Source of the DNA: Clostridia bacterium | GTDB lineage: Bacteria; Bacillota; Clostridia; Christensenellales; Borkfalkiaceae | Assembly (NCBI GenBank): GCA_017558825.1 | Contig: JAFYTO010000007.1 | Coordinates: 1 to 64,000, forward strand | Reading direction: 5' to 3' | Length of the DNA: 64,000 nucleotides | Part shown: one piece after another, positions 10,453 through 18,000 of the stretch | Position numbering within the stretch: the first letter of the stretch is position 1 | Layout of the letters: each line of letters starts with the position of its first letter | Notes under the pieces: generated by a model | What the model was told of the DNA's origin: nothing | Database searches by the model: none | Seen by the model: the letters and a program-made list of their open reading frames with translations, nothing else | Made by a program: the position numbers and the translations under genes

Positions 10453-10463
10453 ATTCTTTTCTC

Positions 10464-11654
10464 CTATTCTTTATACGCTATTTTATTGTTGCAAACCGTG
10501 AGCAAGCACTTGCCAAAAACTTTGTGGTTTTCAAACGGCGTGCTACGGCCTTTTGTTAAAAATTTTGAACTGTCTATATTATAACTTTCATCTAAATTCC
10601 AAACGGTAAAGCCTTGCTCTTTAATACCAAACCTTTTGCGTGGATTATAGCATAAAAGTTCAATGAGTTTTTGCAAAGTTATAACGCCCGTTTTTACTAA
10701 ATTTGTGTATAGCACCGGAAAACAAGTTTCTAAACCAACTATACCCATCAAACTGCCCTTTAAGCCTTTAGACTTTTCTTCTTCACTATGCGGAGCATGG
10801 TCGGTAGCTATCATATCAATAGTTCCGTCCTTTATGCCTTCAATTAAAGCAAGCCTATCTTCTTCTGCGCGTATTGGTGGGTTCATTTTAAACCTACCTT
10901 CGTCTTTAAGCATACTATCGTTAAACACTAAGTAATGCGGAGCAGTTTCACAAGTTATATCAACGCCCTGCTTTTTGGCGTTTCTAATAATTTCAACACT
11001 TTCTTTTGTTGAAACGTGGCAAACGTGGTATTTTGCGCCAGTTTCTTTTAAAAGCTCAACGTCACGCGCAATTTGCATATACTCACTTTCACTTGAAATG
11101 CCCTTGTGCCCGTTCTTTAAAGCATAGTCACCTTTGTGAATATAACCGCCGTCTAAAAGCGAATTGTCTTCACAGTGCGCAACTATTATTTTGTTAAGAG
11201 CCTTTGCTTTAAGCATTGCGCTTTTCATCATTTCTCTACTTTGAACGCCCTTGCCATCGTCTGAAAAGCCTGCAACTAACGGTGCTAAATCTTCAAAGTC
11301 GCTTAACTCTTGACCTTGTTGACCTTTTGTAATGGACGCGTAAGGTAAAATTTCAATAACGCCGTCTTTTTTAATTGCGTCTAATTGAATTTGTAAATTT
11401 TTTAAACTATCAGGCACGGGGTTAAGGTTAGGCATTGTAAATACCGTTGTAAAGCCACCCCTTGCACCGCTTTGGCTACCGCTTTTAATAGTTTCCTTAT
11501 AAAAAAATCCAGGTTCTCTAAAATGCACGTGCACGTCACAAAATCCTGGAAAAACAAAAGTATTATCGTAGCTAAATTGCGATAAAATTGGGTTTAAAAT
11601 GCTATTAAATTGATTATTTTGTTTTGCAAATTCTTTAACGTTTAAAACTTCCAT
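10464..11654 (-). CDS. pyrC: Dihydroorotase
   Basis: 396 residues from the chosen ATG at 11654. An open frame extends to a TTG at 11693, but that TTG lies inside the leader terminator hairpin, so I reject it. The type I dihydroorotase metal motif DVHVHFREPG is near residue 36, with further ligands in VAHCEDN, HVCHVST and IATDHAPHS. Cyclises carbamoyl aspartate to dihydroorotate. It is the first gene of the operon. The putative RBS AGGG is only three bases from the ATG and next to the hairpin, so translation may also depend on leader folding. Confidence 0.95.
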   Translation of the reverse strand: MEVLNVKEFAKQNNQFNSILNPILSQFSYDNTFVFPGFCDVHVHFREPGFFYKETIKSGSQSGARGGFTTVFTMPNLNPVPDSLKNLQIQLDAIKKDGVIEILPYASITKGQQGQELSDFEDLAPLVAGFSDDGKGVQSREMMKSAMLKAKALNKIIVAHCEDNSLLDGGYIHKGDYALKNGHKGISSESEYMQIARDVELLKETGAKYHVCHVSTKESVEIIRNAKKQGVDITCETAPHYLVFNDSMLKDEGRFKMNPPIRAEEDRLALIEGIKDGTIDMIATDHAPHSEEEKSKGLKGSLMGIVGLETCFPVLYTNLVKTGVITLQKLIELLCYNPRKRFGIKEQGFTVWNLDESYNIDSSKFLTKGRSTPFENHKVFGKCLLTVCNNKIAYKE

Positions 11655-11660
11655 AATCCC

Positions 11661-11697
11661 TAAAAAATAAACGCTTGCCTTATTTTTTGGCAAGCGT
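11661..11697 (-). terminator. Leader attenuator of the pyr operon
   Basis: On the minus strand ACGCTTGCC, a 9-base loop and GGCAAGCGT form a perfect 9-bp stem (11671-11697), followed by a T-rich tract, seven bases before the pyrC ATG. An upstream GGCAAG (11730-11735) could pair with the CTTGCC of the 5' arm, giving a mutually exclusive antiterminator. I see no PyrR-binding loop consensus, so the sensing factor is unknown. Confidence 0.8.
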
Positions 11698-11775
11698 AAT
11701 GAGCACAGTTAAAAAACTATACGATTTACCTTGCCGACATCACAGTATCGCGCTTAAAGATAATTAATTTTATTT

Positions 11776-11804
11776 ATTATAATTTTTATAATAAAAAATG
11801 TCAA
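11776..11804 (-). promoter_or_regulatory. pyr operon promoter
   Basis: Consensus TTGACA (11799-11804) and TATAAT (11776-11781) with exactly 17 bases between. The expected start near 11769 gives a leader of about 115 bases before pyrC. Confidence 0.9.
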
Positions 11805-11901
11805 GTGTTTTAACAAGCGGTTTTTAATTTTCTATTAAAATTTGCATGTTTTAATATTTATTGCAAAAATAAAATTAGAAAGTATAATAAAAAATTTAAA
11901 T

Positions 11902-11971
11902 AAAAAAAGAATTCGGTTCCGTGCTGTGTCACCACATTATACTGCCTTGTTTAAGGGCTGAACTGAATTCT
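11902..11971 (-). ncRNA. Compact small structured RNA with own promoter and terminator
   Basis: A perfect promoter points to a start near 11971, which is where a closing stem begins (GAATTC at 11965-11970). The transcript folds as a closing stem (GAAUUCAGUUC with GAACCGAAUUC, one A-C mismatch), hairpin CCUU-AAAC-AAGG, and hairpin UGUG-GUGA-CACA with a GNRA-type loop, then seven U. The closing stem doubles as the terminator, so the whole RNA is about 70 bases. No open reading frame explains it. Family not recognised; it could also be a relic leader. Confidence 0.6.
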
Positions 11972-11977
11972 ATAAAT

Positions 11978-12006
11978 ATTATATGCAATTATAATAAAAT
12001 TGTCAA
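11978..12006 (-). promoter_or_regulatory. Promoter of the first small RNA
   Basis: TTGACA (12001-12006), 17 bases, TATAAT (11978-11983). The spacer ends ATTGCA, as does the spacer of the second small-RNA promoter at 12444-12472. Confidence 0.85.
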
Positions 12007-12039
12007 CAAAAAATAACGATATAGAATAAGGAGTGATTT

Positions 12040-12383
12040 ATGGGTAAAAATAAAATTGTTAAACGTGGTGAAATTTGGAGTATAAATGATAAAAACACAC
12101 GTAGACTAATTCTTTAATTTTAAAGGGCAACAAAAATAGTTCAAGTGTTTTACATTTACCGATTACGCATTCGCCACGTACTAGAAATATGAAGAATGTA
12201 AAATTACATACAAATCCTAATAAAAAAGAAACTGACGATAGTTACATATTGCCTAAAATTCAAAGTTCAAAAGAAAAACATTTAGGACGTAAAACGGAGT
12301 CCTTAAAAATTAAGGACCCCGTTGACAAGTCGGTTAGACGACATATTGAAAAAAGAAATAAAAAAGATAGGGATGGTCGATGA
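12040..12383 (+). pseudogene. MazF/PemK-like toxin gene with a one-base frameshift
   Basis: AAGGAGTGATTT precedes an ATG at 12040 that reads MGKNKIVKRGEIWSINDKNT and stops at 12115. The reading continues one frame away from 12123 with GNKNSSSVLHLPITHSPRTR, NPNKKETDDSYILPKIQS and KDPVDKSVRRHIEKR, to a stop ending at 12383. Joined, this gives about 113 residues with the layout of PemK/MazF endoribonucleases: KRGEIW start, LPIT strand, a late LPKIQS...KEKHLG segment. The break is at CTTTAATTTTAAAGG, where a missing T would explain it; programmed slippage is less likely. No antitoxin gene is beside it. Family call is by eye. Confidence 0.5.
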
Positions 12384-12437
12384 AGAATAAAATTCAACTC
12401 GCTCTGTATCCCTATCTATACGTAGCCAACTGACTAC
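12360..12437 (-). ncRNA. Second small RNA, antisense to the toxin remnant 3' end
   Basis: Expected start near 12437 from the promoter at 12444-12472. The 5' end folds as a 6-bp hairpin, GUAGUC-AGUU-GGCUAC. The 3' part is a long stem GAUAGGGAU/AUCCCUAUC (12408-12416 with 12366-12374) enclosing about 33 bases, then a U run. The terminator arm overlaps the last codons of the toxin remnant. No coding potential seen. It could act as an antisense RNA, or be a relic. Confidence 0.5.
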
Positions 12438-12443
12438 ACTATT

Positions 12444-12472
12444 ATTATATGCAATTTTAAAAAAATTGTCAA
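12444..12472 (-). promoter_or_regulatory. Promoter of the second small RNA
   Basis: TTGACA (12467-12472), 17 bases, TATAAT (12444-12449). It matches the first small-RNA promoter closely on both sides of the spacer (TTGACAATTTT at one end, ATTGCATATAATA at the other). Confidence 0.85.
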
Positions 12473-12495
12473 CTAAAAAATTAAATATTGCTTAT

Positions 12496-12517
12496 AAAGA
12501 GCCTAAATTGGCTCTTT
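12496..12517 (-). terminator. Hairpin after the PAP2 gene
   Basis: AAAGAGCC and GGCTCTTT form an 8-bp stem with a 6-base loop, four bases past the PAP2 stop. The T tract is weak. Confidence 0.55.
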
Positions 12518-12521
12518 AATT

Positions 12522-13487
12522 TTATGTTAAAATTTTATAAATTTTTGTTCTTTTAAATATTGCAACTACTATAAAATACGTTATTAGCGTAATGGCAAAA
12601 CCAGCCAAAACGTCCGTCATAAAGTGCGCGCCCATAACCACGCGTGATACTGCTACAATGAGTGGGAAACCTGCGCCAACGCCGTAGCATAAAATTTTAT
12701 CCTTTAAATTATTTAAGTTAGCAAACAAAAATGGAAGCGCAAATAAAACTACCGTTGTTGCACCCGCACTCGTATGCCCAGACGGGAACGAGTTAAACCC
12801 GTTTGACGGAACGCCAAGTTCACGCCACTCCGTAGGCACTTTTGCGCCCATATTAAACACGTACCAAGGCGTGTACAACTCAAACGCATCTTCGCCGGTT
12901 AAAGTTGTAACAAGGTGCATCATTCTATACCTTGCTCTACCCGCAAAAACTTTAACGATTTTAGTTATAACTTGTGAAACTACTGCCGTTATAATAATTA
13001 TAATTGCAAACGCAACTAAACGGTCAATAGTTTTAGAAGAAAACTTGTTTATTACTTTATAAGTAATAAAGTAAAGTAAGGCGGAAACTAAAACTTCGCC
13101 AATTTCATCGTATAAAACGCCGTCCATTAAAGCGTCAATTTTAGCGTATTCAAAAATGTAAGTTAAACCCTCGTTTAACGCTAAAAAGTAGCCTACAACC
13201 GCAACTATTGCACAAAAAATTGATACAATTTTACCTAACGTAGAACCTTTAAAATTGCCGAATTTTCTAACTAAAACGGCAAACGCAAACGCCATAAATA
13301 AGTAAACGGGAAGTTCGCCAATAACTTCAAAAATTCTACCAAAAATATTGGTTGAAAGGTATTCGCCGTCTTCTAAATCCGCCAAAAACAAACTAATTTG
13401 AAAATCGTAAATTGTACACACCGCAAACACCGCAACAAATAAAACTGCGGCAATAATAGCGGGCAAAAACTTTTTAACGCTTTGCAT
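12522..13487 (-). CDS. PAP2-family membrane phosphatase
   Basis: 321 residues from the ATG at 13487, which has TAGGT upstream. A longer frame to 13529 starts inside the -10 box, so it is rejected. About six to eight hydrophobic segments are seen. The three-part PAP2 signature is present: K...R in KVFAGRARYR, PSGH in FNSFPSGHTSAG, and SRVVMGAHFMTD with the catalytic His and Asp. Likely dephosphorylates a lipid phosphate (undecaprenyl pyrophosphate or phosphatidate) at the outer membrane face. Monocistronic. Confidence 0.9.
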   Translation of the reverse strand: MQSVKKFLPAIIAAVLFVAVFAVCTIYDFQISLFLADLEDGEYLSTNIFGRIFEVIGELPVYLFMAFAFAVLVRKFGNFKGSTLGKIVSIFCAIVAVVGYFLALNEGLTYIFEYAKIDALMDGVLYDEIGEVLVSALLYFITYKVINKFSSKTIDRLVAFAIIIIITAVVSQVITKIVKVFAGRARYRMMHLVTTLTGEDAFELYTPWYVFNMGAKVPTEWRELGVPSNGFNSFPSGHTSAGATTVVLFALPFLFANLNNLKDKILCYGVGAGFPLIVAVSRVVMGAHFMTDVLAGFAITLITYFIVVAIFKRTKIYKILT

Positions 13488-13519
13488 ATTATTACCTACC
13501 ATATTATTATAATGTAAGT

Positions 13520-13549
13520 ATTTTAACATTTATTTATATGGTTTGTCAA
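13520..13549 (-). promoter_or_regulatory. PAP2 promoter
   Basis: TTGACA (13544-13549) and TAAAAT (13520-13525) with 18 bases between. Its position fixes the PAP2 start downstream of 13529. Confidence 0.7.
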
Positions 13550-13810
13550 TATTTAATATGCGCGTGCGCGTATATATAAAAAAGGTTAATTTTTACGCAT
13601 AAAAAAGATATTTTACCTTTTTAATCGATTGACTTGAACTCAAATATAATTTAAAGCTTTTCGACCAGTGGGAGAAAAGCTACATCAGAACCTTTTCACT
13701 ATTCACTTTTACCTATTACCTAATCGACAAGTTTCGCAAAAGAAGAGTGAAGAGTTAAGAGTGAAGAAGTAAAAATCGACAAGCTTCTGTCTAAACTTGC
13801 CGTTTATTTG
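13550..13810. other. Gene-free stretch with short repeats
   Basis: Contains an 8-bp hairpin AGCTTTTC/GAAAAGCT near 13660-13690, a direct repeat AATCGACAAG near 13722 and 13774, and an imperfect inverted pair made of TTCACTATTCACTTTTAC and its near complement around 13765. It looks like decayed sequence; no gene or known element recognised. Confidence 0.4.
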
Positions 13811-13942
13811 ATGCCCCAAGGCATTTCAAATCCGAACATAAAAGTTTTCAAATGTTATTGCGATATGGGTATATTTATAAAAAATACTATTAAAAACGGC
13901 AAACAAATAACCGTTGGAGATAAAACTTATAAAATAGTATAA
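13811..13942 (+). other. Short open frame, possible gene remnant
   Basis: 43 codons (MPQGISNPNIKVFKCYCDMG ... GDKTYKIV). The frame stays open another 20 codons upstream without a start codon or RBS, so this may be the tail of a lost gene. It ends just before a good terminator. Function unknown. Confidence 0.25.
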
Positions 13943-13950
13943 AAAGACTA

Positions 13951-13985
13951 AAGCCAAGACTGTTTTTTAACAATCTTGGCTTTTT
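13951..13985. terminator. Bidirectional intrinsic terminator
   Basis: AAGCCAAGA (13951-13959) pairs with TCTTGGCTT (13974-13982), flanked by A and T runs on either side. It can end both the short frame at 13942 and the membrane gene at 14030. Confidence 0.8.
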
Positions 13986-14029
13986 GACTAAATTAATATT
14001 TAATCTATACTCTCAATTCCAACAACACC

Positions 14030-14989
14030 TTAAAGATTATGCTTCTCTAAATAATCCTCTACGTACTTTATTATGTAATCATGTATAGATTTATCGCATT
14101 TTTCTGCATTTTTTATTAATTCCTTTCCCTTTTTACTTTTTATTTCATTAGAATAATTCTCACTTTTTATTCTTCCATAAAACAATTTAATGATTTCTGT
14201 AGCTTTGTAATCTGGAATTCGTTTGATGTAGAGAAACAAATTTAACATCTCTTCATCTTTCTTGAAAGCTAATATTTTATCAAACAACTCGCAAGGCTGA
14301 TTGTCTTTGAGAGAAAACTTCTCGCTTTGTATTTCATAAAACAATTTCGTATCATTCATAATATTACCAAGTTTAATCAAGCTGGTGTCACAATATATTT
14401 TATACACATATATACCACCTATTAAAAAAGCACAAAAAAATATTATCATAACTATTATTAGATAAAGTGATTTGATTTTATCTAAATTATTAGTATATAT
14501 CCAAATTGCTCCTACAAACCCAACTATAAGAAAAAAGAAAGAAGTCAATGCCAACAAAAAATATTCTTTTGCCTCATACCTAGTAGATAAAGACAATGAG
14601 TTTTTATGTAATATTTCCCATTTAGTTCCTTCAATACTATTTGTCTTAATAATACTTGGCTTTTCATGATACTCAGAAGTAAATGCAGATATATTACATA
14701 CTGCCGAAAAATTCTCCTTAAACTTAACAGCAAAAGTATATAAAATAATGATTGGGAAAAAGAATGCAACCGATGATATCAAGCCAACTAACAAAAAACT
14801 AGTGATACAATTTTTTATTTGAAAGCATTGAACAATGCCTGCGATTACAGTTGCGTAATATACCAGCATAAAAGATGCTAGCATAGCACCATCACTATAG
14901 CACATTTTAATTCTAGACATTAGCTCTTGTTGAATTCTATTATATTCTTGGTCTTTCTCATTGTTATAATTATCATTTGAATTATGCAT
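14030..14989 (-). CDS. Unknown four-helix membrane protein
   Basis: 319 residues; not recognised. Hydrophobic segments near residues 36-56, 63-92, 143-167 and 173-200 suggest four membrane helices arranged as two pairs. They enclose a polar loop and are followed by a C-terminal cytoplasmic part of about 115 mostly charged residues. AGGAG sits seven bases before the ATG at 14989. It follows the giant LRR gene, behind a terminator hairpin, so it may be expressed by partial read-through. Base composition is even more AT-rich than the housekeeping genes, which may mean transfer. Confidence 0.7.
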   Translation of the reverse strand: MHNSNDNYNNEKDQEYNRIQQELMSRIKMCYSDGAMLASFMLVYYATVIAGIVQCFQIKNCITSFLLVGLISSVAFFFPIIILYTFAVKFKENFSAVCNISAFTSEYHEKPSIIKTNSIEGTKWEILHKNSLSLSTRYEAKEYFLLALTSFFFLIVGFVGAIWIYTNNLDKIKSLYLIIVMIIFFCAFLIGGIYVYKIYCDTSLIKLGNIMNDTKLFYEIQSEKFSLKDNQPCELFDKILAFKKDEEMLNLFLYIKRIPDYKATEIIKLFYGRIKSENYSNEIKSKKGKELIKNAEKCDKSIHDYIIKYVEDYLEKHNL

Positions 14990-15017
14990 ATGCTTTCTCC
15001 TTTGTGATTTTATTTTT

Positions 15018-15054
15018 CAGAAAATAGGCAAGGAGTAGCCTAACCTATTTTCTG
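15018..15054 (-). terminator. Terminator between the LRR gene and the membrane gene
   Basis: CAGAAAATAGG and CCTATTTTCTG form a perfect 11-bp stem, followed on the minus strand by an A/T-rich tail. It lies 15 bases past the LRR stop and about 30 bases before the next start, so it may set a low expression ratio. Confidence 0.7.
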
Positions 15055-15068
15055 ATTTATTTTATGTA

Positions 15069-18000
15069 TTATAATTTATACCAATAATAGTCGGAATAAG
15101 TAGAAATAAAATATGTTGCATTTGTATAAGCATCGTCCACATTGGTAATTGTGCCACCCGTTTTATTTTGCCAATTATAAGCATTTGTCGTTCTAAACCA
15201 TGTAGACGTATCGCTAAAAGTTACTGATTCAAGCAAATCACAACCACAGAACGTGCCATCATCTATACTGGTTACACTAGAAGGTATTACTATAGCTGTT
15301 AGTGAATCGCAATTTTCGAAGACACCCCATCCTATCTCTACTAATTGGCTGTTTTTGCCAAAAGCCACTGATTCAAGTAAATTACAATCTTTGAACGCTC
15401 CCGAACCTATTCTTGTTACACTGTCTGGTATTGTTATGTTTATCCCTTGATAGTCTTCAAAAGAGGCTCCTCCTATTTGTTTTATACTCGAATTGCTTTC
15501 CCAAATTATTTCTGCACTACAATAACTAAACGCATGCGCACCTATATTTGTTACAGTACTTCCAATTTTTATACTTGCTCCTTTATAATTATAAAACGCA
15601 TAATCAGCTATCTTTGTCGCAGTTAATAAAACTACATCTGTTACTACAACTCCATCAATATATAATTCACTGATTGGACATAGGACAGGTCCATCAAACT
15701 CTATTTGTACCCAATTGTCCATTGTTCCCAAATAATTTACATTTGCTAAGTGTGTGCATTCACTAAACGCCCCAGAGCCTATACTTGTTACGCCGTCTCC
15801 AATTGTTACGCTTGTTAACGAGTTGCAACCAGAGAACGCATAATCACCTATACTAGTTACACTATCACCAATAACTACTCTTTCAAGCAAATTATAGCAC
15901 CCAAATACGCCATAATTTATCTCTGTTGCTGTAGTTATTATTGCCTCAGTTACTATATTATTGTTTATATAAAGCCTCTTAGCATCATATAACGGATTTG
16001 CATCCCCACCATAAATAAATTCGATCTCTACCCACTCATCTATAGTGCCTAAATAATATACTTCTGTTAAACCATCACAACCCCTGAAGGCATAAGCCCC
16101 TATACTTGTTACACCATTGCCTATTGTTACACTTGTTAACGAATTGCAATTATAGAACGCATAACCATCTATCCTTGTTACGCTATTTGGTATTTTTACG
16201 CATGTTAACGAGTTGCAATTATAGAACGCATATGAACCTATTCTAGTTACGTCATTAGAGATTTCAAAAGACGTATCAGTTTTACCTCTTGCATATTGTA
16301 TTAAAGTTTTACCATCTTTACTATACAAATTCCCATCAATATCCTTGTAGTTTGGATTATCTTCTGCAGTTTTTATACTTGTTAATGAACTGCAACCATA
16401 GAACGCTTGAGATCCTATTCTTGTTACGCTGGAAGGTATCTCTATACTTGTTAATGAAGTGCATCCATAGAACGCTTGAGATCCTATGCTCGTTACAGAG
16501 TCGGGAATGCTTATACTAGTCAAGCTACTGCGACCATAGAACGCTTGAGATCCTATGCTCGTTACGCTATAATTAACACCTTTATACATTATGATAGACG
16601 GAATATTTGCCGTGCTTATCTTTCTGGTTCTTACCACTGTTGCAACACCATCTTTAATGCCAAATCGAATACCATCCACTACAGTATAAATATACTTATC
16701 ATTTGCAATATCGTTATAAATACAATCCCAAACTATTGGGCAATAGGATTGTCCAGGACCACCACTAGCATTCCATCGGGAAAGCCAAGCACTTGGTTTG
16801 TTTTCAGCCTCACAATAAATTGTTAACGAGGTGCAATAATAGAATGCATAATCACCTATACTTGTTACGCTATTTGGTATTTTTACGCATGTTAACGAGT
16901 TGCAATTATAGAACGCATATGAACCTATGCTCATTACACTAGAAGGTATTTCTATGCTTGTTAAAGAAACACAATTATAGAACGCATATGAACCTATGCT
17001 CATTACACTAGAAGGTATTTCTATGCTTGTTAATGAACTACAACCATAGAACGCATTTTCACCTATACTTGTTACATCGTAAATAAAACCCTCATAAACA
17101 ATACAAGATGGGATTTTCGCTATAGAAATGCTACTTATTTGTCTCACGACTGTTGCAGCACCTTCTTTTATTCCATATCTTATTCCACCTACCTCAATGT
17201 AGATGTACTCGTTATTTGCGATACAATTATAACTACAATCCCACACGACAGGACAATTCCCACCATTCCAATCACGGCTCCAGCCACTAGGTTTATTTTC
17301 AGATTCACAATATATTGTTAATACGGTGCAATTTTTGAAGCAATCATAACCTATACTTGTTACACTATTTGGTATTGTTATACTTGTTAACGAACTGCAA
17401 TCAGAGAACGCACTCGAACCTATACTCGTTACGCTAGAGGGTATTTCCACTCTTGTTAACGAGTTGCAATTAGAGAACGCATAATTACCTATACTTGTTA
17501 CGCCGTTTCCTATTATTACGCTTGTTAACGATTTGCAACCACGGAACGCATAAGAACCTATACTTGTTACGCTATTTGGTATTTTTACGCATGTTAACGA
17601 GTTGCAATTATAGAACGCATATTCGCCTATTCTAGTTACGTCATTAGAGATTTCAAAAGACGTATCAGTTTTACCTCTTGCATATTGTATTAAAGTTTTA
17701 CCGTCTTTACTATATAAATTGCCATCTATAGATTTATAGTTTTTATTGTCTTCTGCTACTGTTATACTTTCTAGTGAAGTGCATCCTCTGAACGCACCAG
17801 AGTCTATACTTATTACACTAGAAGGTATTTCTATACTTGTTAATGAATTACAATCCTTGAACGCATAGTCAGATATTTGAGTTGCTGTTGTTAATACTAC
17901 TTGCGTTACTAATACGTCATTTATATATAGGTTTTCAGCATAATATGATGGGTTAGCATAGTAGTCACCAAACTCTATTTGTGCCCATTGGTCTATTGTG

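Noticed and set aside
11693..11697. TTG start for pyrC (409 residues)
   Set aside because: It lies inside the leader hairpin; the ATG at 11654 is downstream of the terminator and has a short AGGG.
11655..11769. PyrR-binding RNA
   Set aside because: The conserved AGUCC...GAGAGGCU-type loop is not found.
15253..17321. Plus-strand frames opposite the LRR gene
   Set aside because: They arise from the biased repeats of the long minus-strand gene and have no RBS.
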